From NCBI GenBank assembly GCA_040769385.1, contig JAXGLD010000001.1, positions 682,001 to 746,000 on the forward strand: a DNA stretch of 64,000 nt, written 5' to 3'. Of the stretch, positions 50,783 through 59,331 are shown piece after piece. A program made the translations under genes and the position numbers. How positions within the stretch are numbered: the first letter of the stretch is position 1; each line of letters starts with the position of its first letter. Below the pieces are notes generated by a model. That model had not been told where the DNA came from, ran no database searches, and saw only the letters and a list, made by a program, of their open reading frames with translations. The DNA is from PHAA01 sp022706565 (lineage in GTDB: Bacteria > Bacillota > Syntrophomonadia > Syntrophomonadales > Syntrophomonadaceae).

Positions 50783-52382
50783 AACAAAGAACAAGAAATT
50801 CTATCCAACCAGGTTTATGCTTACCGATTCCCGTTACGATAGAGAGCGGGCCGACCATGCCGTCGCTTTTATAGAAAATCTCAAACACACCAAAGGGGTT
50901 TGGGCTGGGCAGCCGTTTTACCTGCTCGATTGGCAGGAGGAGTTGATCAGAAATGTTTTCGGCGTAATCAAAAAAAATGGGTATCGCCAGTTCAATACCG
51001 TATTTATCGAAGTGCCGAAAAAGAGCGGAAAGTCGGAACTCGCAGCCGCAGTCGCCCTGTATATGCTTTGCGCCGATGGGGAGCAGAGCGCCGAGATATA
51101 CGGCTGCGCCACCGACAGGCAGCAGGCAGGAATCGTGTTTTCCGTGGCTCTGGACATGATACTCCAATGCCCGGCCTTGAAGAAAAGGATAAAGATTGTG
51201 GAATCGCAGAAGCGGATAATCTATGAGCCGACCCGCAGTATTTACCAGGTTTTGTCGTCGGAGGTTGCTTCAAAATACGGATATAATGTGCATGCTTGCA
51301 TATTCGACGAGCTTTTGGGGCAACCGAATCGGAAGCTCTACGATGTCATGACTAAAGGGTCAGGAGCGGCGAGAAAACAGCCGCTCAACTTTGTCATCAC
51401 TACCGCCGGATCAGATAAAAACAGCATTTGCTATGAGGTGCACAGCAAAGCAAAGGATATTCTTGAGGGCAGGAAGGTTGACCCGACCTTCTATCCTGTA
51501 GTATACAGTGCGCCTGAAGACGCGGACTGGACGGATCCTCAGGTGTGGAGAGCGGCGAACCCGTCTTTGGGCGTAACGGTGGATGAAGAATACCTGCGGC
51601 TTGCCTGCGAGAGTGCGAAACAGAACCCTGCCGAAGAAATGCTGTTCAGGCAGTTTTTCTTATGTCAGTGGACTCCTGCCGCGGTGCGCTGGATGTCAAT
51701 GGAGAAGTGGGACAGGTGCGCTTTCCCGGTTGATGCGGAAAGTTTGCGCGGGAGGATCTGTTACGGAGGGCTTGACCTGTCCAGCACTACCGATATTACA
51801 GCTTTTGTGTTGGTTTTTCCCCCGGTTGACGAGGATGATAAGTTTCATATACTTCCCTACTTCTGGATACCGGAAGAAAACCTGGATCTGCGGGTTCGGC
51901 GCGATCATGTCCCTTATGATATCTGGAAGCAACAAGGATATCTGAAAACAACTGAGGGCAACGTGGTGCATTACGGATTTATCGAAGCCTTTATTGAGGA
52001 GCTGGGTACCCAATACAACATCCGGGAAATCGCCTTTGACCGCTGGGGAGCAGTGCAGATGACTCAGAACTTGGAAGGTCTAGGTTTTACGGTGGTACCG
52101 TTTGGCCAGGGCTATAAGGATATGTCGCCCCCGACTAAAGAATTGATGAAGCTGACCTTGGAAGAAAAGCTTGCCCATGGGGGCCAGCCAGTTTTGCGCT
52201 GGATGATGGATAATATCTTTATCCGTACTGACCAGGCTGGAAATATCAAACCGGACAAAGAAAAGAGTACTGAGCGAATTGACGGCGCGGTAGCTTTGAT
52301 TATGGCATTGGACAGGGCGCTTAGAAATCTAGGAATTACAGGCGCTTCTGTCTATGACGAAAGAGGATTGCTGATTTTATGA
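50775..52382 (+). CDS. Terminase large subunit
   Basis: This packaging motor and nuclease has 535 residues. The ATPase domain carries Walker A PKKSGKSELAAA (~83) and Walker B CIFDELLG (~177). The nuclease domain carries GGLDLSSTTDITAF (~333, first Asp) and FDRWGAVQM (~421), and the Asp of RIDGAVALIMAL near the end. The start is GTG behind AAGGCGGG. The sequence type (Terminase_1-like) agrees with HK97-type cos packaging. Downstream lies toxin-antitoxin module 3, not the portal gene directly. Confidence 0.95.
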   Translation: MAKTKNKKFYPTRFMLTDSRYDRERADHAVAFIENLKHTKGVWAGQPFYLLDWQEELIRNVFGVIKKNGYRQFNTVFIEVPKKSGKSELAAAVALYMLCADGEQSAEIYGCATDRQQAGIVFSVALDMILQCPALKKRIKIVESQKRIIYEPTRSIYQVLSSEVASKYGYNVHACIFDELLGQPNRKLYDVMTKGSGAARKQPLNFVITTAGSDKNSICYEVHSKAKDILEGRKVDPTFYPVVYSAPEDADWTDPQVWRAANPSLGVTVDEEYLRLACESAKQNPAEEMLFRQFFLCQWTPAAVRWMSMEKWDRCAFPVDAESLRGRICYGGLDLSSTTDITAFVLVFPPVDEDDKFHILPYFWIPEENLDLRVRRDHVPYDIWKQQGYLKTTEGNVVHYGFIEAFIEELGTQYNIREIAFDRWGAVQMTQNLEGLGFTVVPFGQGYKDMSPPTKELMKLTLEEKLAHGGQPVLRWMMDNIFIRTDQAGNIKPDKEKSTERIDGAVALIMALDRALRNLGITGASVYDERGLLIL

Positions 52383-52396
52383 AATTTTAGTTCGCC

Positions 52397-52425
52397 TTGC
52401 ACTATGTACATAATTATGCTATTAT
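52397..52425 (+). promoter_or_regulatory. Promoter of toxin-antitoxin module 3
   Basis: TTGCAC (52397-52402), a 17-base spacer and TATTAT (52420-52425). The module thus has its own promoter inside the late operon. Confidence 0.65.
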
Positions 52426-52436
52426 TATGGCATAAT
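52413..52436. promoter_or_regulatory. Operator palindrome of toxin-antitoxin module 3
   Basis: ATTATGC (52413-52419) and GCATAAT (52430-52436) flank the -10 box. This is the expected place for an antitoxin-toxin autoregulatory operator. Confidence 0.6.
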
Positions 52437-52454
52437 TAACGCGAGGTGATTGTA

Positions 52455-52715
52455 ATGCCGCAAATAAGACCAATAACGGACTTACGCAATACCAACGAGA
52501 TATCAGAATTATGCCACAGTAAAGACGAACCGATATTTATCACCAAGAATGGATATGGCGACCTGGTAGTAATGAGCATCGAAACCTACGAGCGTGAGAT
52601 GGCTCTGGCCGATGTGTACAAAAAAACGGCTGTGGCAGAAAAACAAGTTCAAGACGGTGAATTGTTAGATGGGCAGGAAGTGCTTGCCAAGCTGAGGACA
52701 AAATATGGAAGATAG
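52455..52715 (+). CDS. Phd/YefM-type antitoxin (module 3)
   Basis: This 86-residue protein has IRPITDLRNTNEISELCHSK and DEPIFITKNGYGDLVVMSIE, typical of the family. It is closely similar to the module 2 antitoxin. ATG 52455 is preferred over GTG 52446, because GAGGTGAT overlaps the GTG and leads the ATG by five bases. Its end overlaps the toxin start by 11 bases. Confidence 0.88.
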   Translation: MPQIRPITDLRNTNEISELCHSKDEPIFITKNGYGDLVVMSIETYEREMALADVYKKTAVAEKQVQDGELLDGQEVLAKLRTKYGR

Positions 52716-53022
52716 ATATCAGCTTAAAATAACACCGGCCGCCGCGCATGATTTGGATGAGATTTATTATTACATTACCAACAACCTGGTTGCACCACAA
52801 GCCGCAGATAATCTCCTGGATGATATTGAAAAGGCGATTCTATCCTTATGCGACTTCCCCTATCGCTGTCAATACTCGCAAAATGAGGTGCTGAGGCATA
52901 AAGGATATCGTAGGCTGGTCGTTCATAAATATGTGGTGCTTTACTCTGTTGATGAAAAGAATAAAACTGTGATCGTTATGCGTGTATTTTACGGGGCAAT
53001 GGATTATGAAAAATATGTGTAG
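52705..53022 (+). CDS. Type II toxin, RelE/ParE-like (module 3)
   Basis: This 105-residue protein has LKITPAAAHDLDEIYYYITN at the start, FPYRCQYSQNEVLRHKGYRR in the middle, and the end KNKTVIVMRVFYGAMDYEKY. It is related to the module 2 toxin. Translation is coupled to the antitoxin. Unlike modules 1 and 2 it points in the same direction as the late genes, so read-through from the phage promoter could also express it. Confidence 0.87.
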   Translation: MEDRYQLKITPAAAHDLDEIYYYITNNLVAPQAADNLLDDIEKAILSLCDFPYRCQYSQNEVLRHKGYRRLVVHKYVVLYSVDEKNKTVIVMRVFYGAMDYEKYV

Positions 53023-53165
53023 GAGCTTTTAGCGCCTAAGCTATTTGTCGCGCGCATATTACTGTGTCGGGATTATGCGAATTTACATTTAAAAGAATAT
53101 TGTCTGTACCAAAGCATCTGCTGAAAAGAGGTGCTTTTTTCATTCCATTTTGCGGGAGGAATGAA

Positions 53166-54461
53166 ATGAAAATTCCGTTAATATCAAGATTTATGCGGTC
53201 AAGAGCCAGTCCGTCAAACAGCCTGTATGGCACCACATACAGCTTTTTCTTCGGCGGCACCGCCAGCGGCAAAACCGTCAATGAAAGAACCGCCATGCAG
53301 ACCACCGCCGTATATGCCTGCGTCAGGATCCTGGCGGAGACCATAGCCAGCCTGCCGCTTCACATATACCAATATACAGACAGAGGCAAGGAAAAAGCCA
53401 TAGACCACCAGCTGTATTACCTGCTCCACGACGAGCCTAACCCGGAGATGACTTCATTTGTGTTCAGAGAAACACTCATGAGTCATCTTTTATTATGGGG
53501 CAACGCCTACGCCCAGATTATCAGGGACGGGCGGGGCAAGGTGCTGGCCCTTTATCCCCTGCTGCCCGACCGGATGACGGTGGATCGGACCACTGACGGG
53601 CGGCTCTTTTACGAGTACCGAAGGGACGCCGGGTATGTGATCTTAAGGCCGGAGGATGTCCTGCATATTCCCGGGCTGGGCTTTGACGGCCTGGTGGGCT
53701 ACTCCCCTATCGCCATGGCCAAGAACGCCATCGGCATGGCCATCGCCACCGAAGAATACGGGGGTAAATTCTTTGCCAACGGAGCCAGTCCGGGCGGAGT
53801 TTTAGAGCATCCCGGGGTAGTCAAAGACCCGGCCCGAATCCGAGAAAGCTGGAACGCGGTCTACCAGGGCAGCGGCAACGCCCACCGGGTAGCGGTTCTG
53901 GAAGAGGGCATGAAGTTTCAGCCCATCGGCATACCGCCGGAACAGGCGCAGTTTTTGGAGACACGAAAATTCCAGCTCAATGAGATCGCCCGGATTTTTA
54001 GAATACCGCCCCACATGATCGGCGACCTGGACAAGTCCAGCTTTTCCAATATCGAGCAGCAGAGTCTGGAGTTTGTGAAATACACCTTGGACCCCTGGGT
54101 GGTGCGCTGGGAGCAGGCTATGCAAAGGGCGCTCTTATCGCCATCGGAAAAGCGGCAGTTCTTCATCAAATTCAACGTGGACGGGCTGCTCAGAGGCGAC
54201 TATCAGAGCCGGATGAACGGCTACGCCATCGGCCGCCAGAACGGCTGGATGTCAGCCAATGACATTCGTGAGTTGGAGAATTTAAACCGGATCCCGGAGG
54301 AATTGGGCGGCGATTTGTACCTCATCAACGGCAACATGACCAAACTGGCCGACGCCGGCGTCTTTGCCCTTAAAAATACAGCCGGAAAGGAGGTCAAAAA
54401 CCTTGAAGAAAAAATTCTGGAACTGGGTCAAGAACCAGGAAGGCCGGACCCTCTACCTTGA
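53166..54461 (+). CDS. HK97-type portal protein
   Basis: The portal forms the 12-fold ring through which DNA enters the head. The 431-residue protein has the typical VNERTAMQTTAVYACVRILA (~40), GNAYAQIIRD (~117), FDGLVGYSPIAMAKNAIG (~175), and IFRIPPHMIGDLDKSSFSN (~277). ATG 53166 follows GGGAGGA; a longer in-frame start at 53064 has no ribosome site. Its end overlaps the protease start by 59 bases, a large overlap but backed by a strong ribosome site. Confidence 0.95.
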   Translation: MKIPLISRFMRSRASPSNSLYGTTYSFFFGGTASGKTVNERTAMQTTAVYACVRILAETIASLPLHIYQYTDRGKEKAIDHQLYYLLHDEPNPEMTSFVFRETLMSHLLLWGNAYAQIIRDGRGKVLALYPLLPDRMTVDRTTDGRLFYEYRRDAGYVILRPEDVLHIPGLGFDGLVGYSPIAMAKNAIGMAIATEEYGGKFFANGASPGGVLEHPGVVKDPARIRESWNAVYQGSGNAHRVAVLEEGMKFQPIGIPPEQAQFLETRKFQLNEIARIFRIPPHMIGDLDKSSFSNIEQQSLEFVKYTLDPWVVRWEQAMQRALLSPSEKRQFFIKFNVDGLLRGDYQSRMNGYAIGRQNGWMSANDIRELENLNRIPEELGGDLYLINGNMTKLADAGVFALKNTAGKEVKNLEEKILELGQEPGRPDPLP

Positions 54462-55092
54462 CGGGGCCATAGCCGAGGAGACCTGGTTCGGCGACGAGAT
54501 AACCCCTAAACAATTTAAAACCGAGCTATTCAGTGAAAGCGGTGACATCACCGTCTGGATCAACTCCCCGGGCGGTGATGTTTTTGCGGCCAGCCAGATC
54601 TACAACCTGCTGATGGATTACCCGGGCAAAGTCACCGTAAAAATCGACGGGATAGCGGCCAGCGCCGCCTCGGTTATTGCCATGGCGGGAAGTGAAGTCT
54701 TGATGTCTCCAGTCTCCATGATGATGATCCATAATCCCGTGACCATAGCCTATGGCGACGCGGAGGAGATGGAAAAGGCCATCGCCATGTTAAGCGAGGT
54801 CAAGGAAAGCATCATCAACGCCTATGAGTTGAAAACCGGGCTTTCCCGAGCCAAAATCTCCCATCTCATGGACGCGGAGAGCTGGTTTAACGCCAAAAAA
54901 GCGGTGGAGATGGGCTTTGCCGACCAGATCATGTTTATGCCGGAGAGCGACGCCGCCCCGGCCAGCGAGGGAGCCATCTTCAGCAAAATGGCGGCGGTCA
55001 ACTCGCTTCTAGCCAAACTGCCGCACAAGGAAAAACAAAGCAAAACAGACATTGCCGCACTGGAAAAGAGGCTTAGCCTCTTAAAATTTTAG
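54403..55092 (+). CDS. Clp-type prohead protease
   Basis: This protease cleaves the scaffold part of the capsid protein during head maturation. The 229-residue, ClpP-like serine protease has INSPGGDVFAASQIYNLL (~50), IDGIAASAASVIAMAG with the nucleophile Ser (~86-100), MMMIHNP with the catalytic His (~112), and WFNAKKAVEMGFAD (~165). TTG 54403 is chosen because AAGGAGGT precedes it by eight bases. The order portal-protease-capsid is the standard HK97 order. Confidence 0.93.
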   Translation: MKKKFWNWVKNQEGRTLYLDGAIAEETWFGDEITPKQFKTELFSESGDITVWINSPGGDVFAASQIYNLLMDYPGKVTVKIDGIAASAASVIAMAGSEVLMSPVSMMMIHNPVTIAYGDAEEMEKAIAMLSEVKESIINAYELKTGLSRAKISHLMDAESWFNAKKAVEMGFADQIMFMPESDAAPASEGAIFSKMAAVNSLLAKLPHKEKQSKTDIAALEKRLSLLKF

Positions 55093-55106
55093 GGAGGGAT
55101 TTATAA

Positions 55107-56306
55107 ATGAGCAAAATTTTAGAACTGCGGGAGAAAAGAGCCAAGGCCTGGGATGCCGCCAAAGCCTTTCTGGACAGCAAGCGCGGCGCGGACGGGCTCC
55201 TTTCCGCCGAGGACGTTGCCGTCTATGAAAAGATGGAAGCCGATGTTGTGAATCTCGGCAAAGAAATCGACCGGCTGGAGCGTCAGCAGGCACTGGACGC
55301 GGAACTTAACAAACCTGTTAATACACCCATTACCGGCAGGCCCAGCCAACCAAACGCCGAGGATAAAACCGGACGGGCCAGCGACGAGTACAAGCGAGCC
55401 TTCTGGAACGCCATGCGCAGCAAGGCAGCGGGCTACGAAGTCCTGAACGCGCTGCAGGTGGGAACTGATTCCGAGGGAGGCTACCTGGTGCCGGACGAGT
55501 TCGAAAGGACTCTGGTCGAAGCCCTCGAGGAGGAAAACATCTTCCGGCAATTAGCCAAGGTCATCACTACCTCGTCAGGAGACCGGAAAATCCCGGTGGT
55601 GGCCTCCAAGGGAACCGCTTCCTGGGTGGATGAAGAAGGCGCCATTCCTGAATCAGACGATGCCTTCGGACAGGTTTCCATCGGGGCCTACAAGCTGGCC
55701 ACCATGATCAAGGTGTCCGAGGAGCTTTTAAATGACAGCGTCTTTAATCTGGAGTCATATATAGCCCGGGAATTTGCCCGCAGAATCGGTGCCAAGGAGG
55801 AGGAAGCCTTCTTCATCGGTGACGGAACCGGCAAGCCGACCGGGATTTTCAATGCTACCGGCGGGGCGGAATTAGGTGTAACCGCTGCTTCAGCAACAGC
55901 TATTACAGTGGATGAGGTTATGGATCTGTTTTACAGCCTGAAATCACCGTATCGCAAAAACGCTGTATTCGTGATGAACGATTCCACTGTCAAAGCCATC
56001 AGAAAACTGAAAGACGGCAACGGCCAGTATATCTGGCAGCCGTCAATTACTGCCGGACAGCCGGATACCATCCTGAACCGGCCGGTTAAGACCTCGGCCT
56101 ATGTACCGGCAATTGCGTCTGGCGCTAAAACTATCGCTTTCGGAGATTTCGGCTACTATTGGATCGCCGATCGGCAAGGCCGGTCGTTCCAAAGACTTAA
56201 CGAGCTTTATGCGGCTACCGGGCAGGTGGGCTTTAAAGCCACCCAGCGAGTGGACGGCAAGCTGGTTCTTCCTGAAGCCATCAAAGTGCTGCAGATGAAA
56301 GCGTAG
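55107..56306 (+). CDS. HK97-family major capsid protein
   Basis: This 399-residue protein has an N-terminal coiled-coil delta domain (~1-75) that the upstream protease should remove. The HK97 fold follows: GTDSEGGYLVPDEFERTLVE (~115), KIPVVASKGTASWVDEEGAI (~155), and LMDLFYSLKSPYRKNAVFVM-type sequence near 275. There is no separate scaffold gene, as in HK97 itself, where the delta domain does this job. The ATG has AGGGAGGG upstream. Confidence 0.95.
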   Translation: MSKILELREKRAKAWDAAKAFLDSKRGADGLLSAEDVAVYEKMEADVVNLGKEIDRLERQQALDAELNKPVNTPITGRPSQPNAEDKTGRASDEYKRAFWNAMRSKAAGYEVLNALQVGTDSEGGYLVPDEFERTLVEALEEENIFRQLAKVITTSSGDRKIPVVASKGTASWVDEEGAIPESDDAFGQVSIGAYKLATMIKVSEELLNDSVFNLESYIAREFARRIGAKEEEAFFIGDGTGKPTGIFNATGGAELGVTAASATAITVDEVMDLFYSLKSPYRKNAVFVMNDSTVKAIRKLKDGNGQYIWQPSITAGQPDTILNRPVKTSAYVPAIASGAKTIAFGDFGYYWIADRQGRSFQRLNELYAATGQVGFKATQRVDGKLVLPEAIKVLQMKA

Positions 56307-56315
56307 GTGTGGGTT

Positions 56316-56537
56316 ATGAGCAATGTTAAAAACTATACCGAGCAGGGCGGGGAGAAAACGGTCATCGGCGGGGAGCTTGAGATTGCGGTTGGCGGCAAGC
56401 TGACCTTCGCGGGCGCGGAGCTTAAACCCGCTGAGACTCAGGCGGACAGCACCGCCTCAACCATCGCTGGCCTGGTGGCTGACTTTAACGCCCTCTTAAC
56501 CAAGCTGAAGGCCGCCGGGCTCATGGCGTCTGAGTAA
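56316..56537 (+). CDS. Small head-module protein, possible head fibre or decoration
   Basis: This 73-residue protein has TEQGGEKTVIGGELEIAVGG, a Gly-rich beta-like start, and a helical end, STIAGLVADFNALLTKLKAA. The pattern is seen in small 'head fiber' proteins placed right after the capsid gene in clostridial phages. The assignment rests on position and composition. ATG 56316 follows AGGTGTGG. Confidence 0.65.
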   Translation: MSNVKNYTEQGGEKTVIGGELEIAVGGKLTFAGAELKPAETQADSTASTIAGLVADFNALLTKLKAAGLMASE

Positions 56538-56555
56538 TGAAAGGTGGTGGGCGTA

Positions 56556-56831
56556 TTGGTAGTTACTTTGGAGGAAGTAAAACTGTATCTCAAAATTGAC
56601 GGTGATGAGGACAATACGCTCATCACCGATCTTATCAATGCCGCCGAGGAACTCTGCCAAGATATCCTGCGGTTTCCGCTAACCGAATTTACCGAAGTGC
56701 CGGAAACAGTTAAGCAAGCCCTACTCTATGCCATCGGCAATTTCTATGAACTGCGGGAGGCGGCGGACATGAAAGCATTAATTGAGTTTATGACCAGGCT
56801 CTTGTTCGCCTACCGCCGGGAAGGGTGGTAA
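56556..56831 (+). CDS. Head-tail connector protein (gp6-like)
   Basis: This 91-residue helical protein has TLEEVKLYLKIDGDEDNTLI at the start and LINAAEELCQDILRFP, the usual signature of the HK97 gp6/YqbG-type connector. It forms the ring below the portal. TTG 56556 follows AAAGGTGG. It ends 2 bases before the next start. Confidence 0.88.
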   Translation: MVVTLEEVKLYLKIDGDEDNTLITDLINAAEELCQDILRFPLTEFTEVPETVKQALLYAIGNFYELREAADMKALIEFMTRLLFAYRREGW

Positions 56832-56833
56832 TT

Positions 56834-57169
56834 GTGAAAAAGCGCGATTTAATGGGTGAGATGCGGCAGCGGATTGCCTTGCAGGCCAAGACCATCACCA
56901 AGTCAGAAGGCATCCCCCTGGAAAGCTGGACTACAGTGGCTACAGTCTGGGCAGCGGTGGCGGACATATCGGGGAAGGAATACTTCCAGGCCCAAGCCGT
57001 GCAGTCGGAGGTTACCACCCGGATTAAAATCCGCTACCGAACCGGGATAACTCCCTCAATGCGAGTGCTATATGGCTCCCGGGTGTTTCATATTCTGTCG
57101 GTAATCGATAAGGATGAGCGGCACTGCGTAATTGAACTGCTGTGCAAGGAGGTGATCCCCGGTGGCTAA
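56834..57169 (+). CDS. Head closure / head-tail joining protein
   Basis: This 111-residue, mostly beta protein reads MRQRIALQAKTITKSEGIPL, then WAAVADISGKEYFQAQAVQS and RVLYGSRVFHILSVIDKDER, the pattern of the phage head-tail joining (SPP1 gp16-like) family. It closes the portal channel after packaging. The start is GTG with AAGGGTGG upstream. Its end overlaps the next gene by 8 bases. Confidence 0.88.
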   Translation: MKKRDLMGEMRQRIALQAKTITKSEGIPLESWTTVATVWAAVADISGKEYFQAQAVQSEVTTRIKIRYRTGITPSMRVLYGSRVFHILSVIDKDERHCVIELLCKEVIPGG

Positions 57170-57545
57170 TACCATGACCCTGGAAGGCATGGAAGAAATC
57201 TTAGATAGGCTAAAGGAACTGGGGCAAAGAGCTGCTCCGGCAGAGAACCAGGCCCTTTTTGCCGGGGCCAAGATCGTCCAGAAATACGCCAGCCAGAGAG
57301 CGCCTCGCAGTTCTGAAACTAAGGAGCATCTGGCAGACAATATTGTGATTTCCGACCCAAAGCAGGATGAAAACGGCAAATACGTTGAGGTGGGGCCAAA
57401 GGCTCCCTTTTTTTATGGCAAATTTCTGGAGTACGGCACCTCCAAGATGACCGCCCGCCCTTTTATGGGTCCGGCCAAAGCCGAAAGTAAAAAACAGGTG
57501 CTGGAAACCATCAGGCAAACCCTGAAAGCGGGGCTTAACCTATGA
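57162..57545 (+). CDS. HK97 gp10-like tail-completion protein
   Basis: This 127-residue protein contains GMEEILDRLKELGQ and ENQALFAGAKIVQKYA. The family's EYGTSKMTARPFMGPAKAE (~87) is very typical of HK97 gp10/YqbI. GTG 57162 has an ideal AAGGAGGTGATC site. It overlaps the following ATG by 4 bases. Confidence 0.9.
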   Translation: MANTMTLEGMEEILDRLKELGQRAAPAENQALFAGAKIVQKYASQRAPRSSETKEHLADNIVISDPKQDENGKYVEVGPKAPFFYGKFLEYGTSKMTARPFMGPAKAESKKQVLETIRQTLKAGLNL

Positions 57546-57901
57546 TCAACATTAAACCGGAAGTCCTGGCGGCTTTGGAGGAAAACCCAGATCTGCTGGC
57601 TTTATTGGGCGGGCCTCATATCTACCAGCTGAAAGCGCCGGAGGGCTTAAATAAATATGTTTCTTTGTTTGAGTTAACCAATTTCGATTCCGCCTGGGCA
57701 GACGGCACGGCTTTTGTGGCGGAGGTACACCTGCAAGTGGATGTGTGGGTAAAAGGAGCCAGCACCTCCCCTATTGCCGCCGAGGTGGATAAAACCATGA
57801 AAGCCCTGGGGTTTAAAAGGACCGGCAGCGCCGATCTTTATGAAGACGATACCGGAATATATCACAAAGCGCTCAGGTATGTAACTGAGCGGGAAATTTA
57901 A
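57542..57901 (+). CDS. DUF3168 tail terminator/completion protein
   Basis: This 119-residue protein shows the tail-terminator pattern NKYVSLFELTNFDSAWADGT, then EVHLQVDVWVKGASTSPIAA and a C-terminal DLYEDDTGIYHKALRY. It should cap the tail tube. It is translationally coupled to the gp10-like gene (ATGA-type overlap) and precedes the tail-tube gene by 12 bases. Confidence 0.85.
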   Translation: MINIKPEVLAALEENPDLLALLGGPHIYQLKAPEGLNKYVSLFELTNFDSAWADGTAFVAEVHLQVDVWVKGASTSPIAAEVDKTMKALGFKRTGSADLYEDDTGIYHKALRYVTEREI

Positions 57902-57913
57902 GGAGGTTGAAAA

Positions 57914-58798
57914 ATGGCAGGGGTACAAGTGGGCTTAAAAAATCTGTATTATGCTGTCCTGACCAAAGATGATGCTACCGGGGTTTCCTATCTTGCTCCG
58001 GTGAAGATTGCGGGGGCGATCAATGCTAAAATCTCCCCCAAATCAAATACTGAAGTGCTCTATGCCGATGATGGTCCGGATGAAACCGCCACTGCCCTGG
58101 GCGAGATTGATGTGGAGTTTGAGGCCAAAGACATAAGTCTTGCAGACCAGGCCGCTTTGCTGGGACACAGCATAGTCGGCGGAGTCATGCTAAAGAAGGC
58201 AACTGATACTGCACCTTATGTCGCTTTAGGATTCATGTCCAAGAAAAGCAACGGTCAGTACCGCTACATTTGGCTGACCAAAGGCATGTTTGCCCTGCCG
58301 GATCAGGAATACGCGACTGGTGAGGATAAGCCGAAATTTCAGACTCCCAAGCTTAAGGGTACTTTTGTAAAACGTGCTTATGATGATCTGTGGCAGCGCA
58401 TTGCTGATGAGGATCATCCTGACTATGTCGCCAGTATCGGAGCCAACTGGTTTAATTCGGTTGAAGGAACTGCTGACACCACTCCTCCGACGGTGACCGT
58501 AGTCCCGGCTAATAACGCTACCGGTGTGGCGGTTGGTTCTGCTGTCAACTGGACCTTCAGTGAAGCGATTCTGGCAAGCCTGGTGACTGACAGCAATTTC
58601 TTCTTAATTAAGGATTCTGACGGATCGGCGGTGGTTGGCACCCTCTCAATAAATACCGCCCGTACGGTGGTCACCTTCACGCCCGGTGCCAATCTGTCGG
58701 CAGCAACCGCCTACCGGGCTATTTGTACCAAGGACGTCTGCGACCTGGCCGGAAACAAACTGGCGGCCAACAGCGTGACCAAATTCACTACTGCGTAA
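57914..58798 (+). CDS. Major tail (tube) protein with C-terminal Ig-like domain
   Basis: This 294-residue protein has an N-terminal tail-tube part (~1-185) beginning GVQVGLKNLYYAVLTKDDAT, with KSNTEVLYADDGPDE, as in phi13-type tube proteins. The last ~105 residues form a bacterial Ig-like (Big_5/SbsA-type) domain: DTTPPTVTVVPANNATGVAV, then NTARTVVTFTPGANLSAATAY. Such displayed domains may help binding to the cell surface. AGGAGG precedes the ATG by 6 bases. Confidence 0.9.
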   Translation: MAGVQVGLKNLYYAVLTKDDATGVSYLAPVKIAGAINAKISPKSNTEVLYADDGPDETATALGEIDVEFEAKDISLADQAALLGHSIVGGVMLKKATDTAPYVALGFMSKKSNGQYRYIWLTKGMFALPDQEYATGEDKPKFQTPKLKGTFVKRAYDDLWQRIADEDHPDYVASIGANWFNSVEGTADTTPPTVTVVPANNATGVAVGSAVNWTFSEAILASLVTDSNFFLIKDSDGSAVVGTLSINTARTVVTFTPGANLSAATAYRAICTKDVCDLAGNKLAANSVTKFTTA

Positions 58799-58814
58799 AT
58801 TGGAGGGACATGGC

Positions 58815-59111
58815 ATGGAGACACCGACAATTACCCTTAAAGGAAAGACCTACACCGCGCCGCCGCCTAAGGTTAAGCTCTGGCGCGAAGTGACCAAATT
58901 CAAGGATAAATTCGGCGATAAAGAGCAAGGCGATGAGGAAGCTCTAAGCGAGATGGAACGCCTGATCGCTGCTGCCTTTAACCACCCGGAAATAACCGCT
59001 GAGGCTATTGAGGAGGAACTGGACCTAGATGAGTTTGTCCCCCTCTTTTACCAGATTGCTAGCTGGGTGGCCGAGGCAGTCAGCCGAAAGATGACAGAAC
59101 TCCCAAAGTAA
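58815..59111 (+). CDS. Tail assembly chaperone, short form (gpG-like)
   Basis: This 98-residue protein begins METPTITLKGKTYTAPPPKV, typical of tail-assembly chaperones, and ends with an acidic helical part. Just before its stop lies the slippery sequence C CCA AAG in the correct phase. A fraction of ribosomes should move to the -1 frame and make the longer GT form. ATG 58815 follows GGAGGG by seven bases. It sits between tail tube and tape measure, the standard G/GT position. Confidence 0.88.
   Translation: METPTITLKGKTYTAPPPKVKLWREVTKFKDKFGDKEQGDEEALSEMERLIAAAFNHPEITAEAIEEELDLDEFVPLFYQIASWVAEAVSRKMTELPK
59102..59108 (+). promoter_or_regulatory. Programmed -1 ribosomal frameshift site CCCAAAG
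   Basis: The heptamer fits X XXY YYZ in the gpG phase (CTC CCA AAG TAA), one codon before the stop. In the -1 frame, reading stays open for 69 more codons to 59317. Lambda-like phages use the same trick to set the G to GT ratio. Confidence 0.85.
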
Positions 59112-59317
59112 ATCACGCCGACGGACCGGACCTAAGCCATCTGTCGGCTTATCAAATGGTGGTGTATTTCTATTTGAGCCTGGCCCAAAGCTACCACTGG
59201 CTCCCGGAGCAGATTGACGCCATGGCGCTCGATATGTTCTGGGATCTGCTCATTGTTGGCTCTGTAGTTAACGAAGCTGAAAACAATCCTAGCGGGTACA
59301 TTGATGACATTTGGTGA
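59108..59317 (+). CDS. T extension of the tail chaperone (reached by -1 frameshift)
   Basis: In the -1 frame, 69 codons follow the slip: GTA AAT CAC ... to TGA at 59315-59317. They include LSHLSAYQMVVYFYLSLAQS and LPEQIDAMALDMFWDLLIVG. There is no start codon with a ribosome site of its own, which supports expression only as a ~167-residue GT fusion. In relatives, GT binds the tape measure and is removed before the virion is complete. The tape-measure gene starts 14 bases later. Confidence 0.82.
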   Translation, partial: VNHADGPDLSHLSAYQMVVYFYLSLAQSYHWLPEQIDAMALDMFWDLLIVGSVVNEAENNPSGYIDDIW

Positions 59318-59331
59318 GGGGGTGAGAACAG

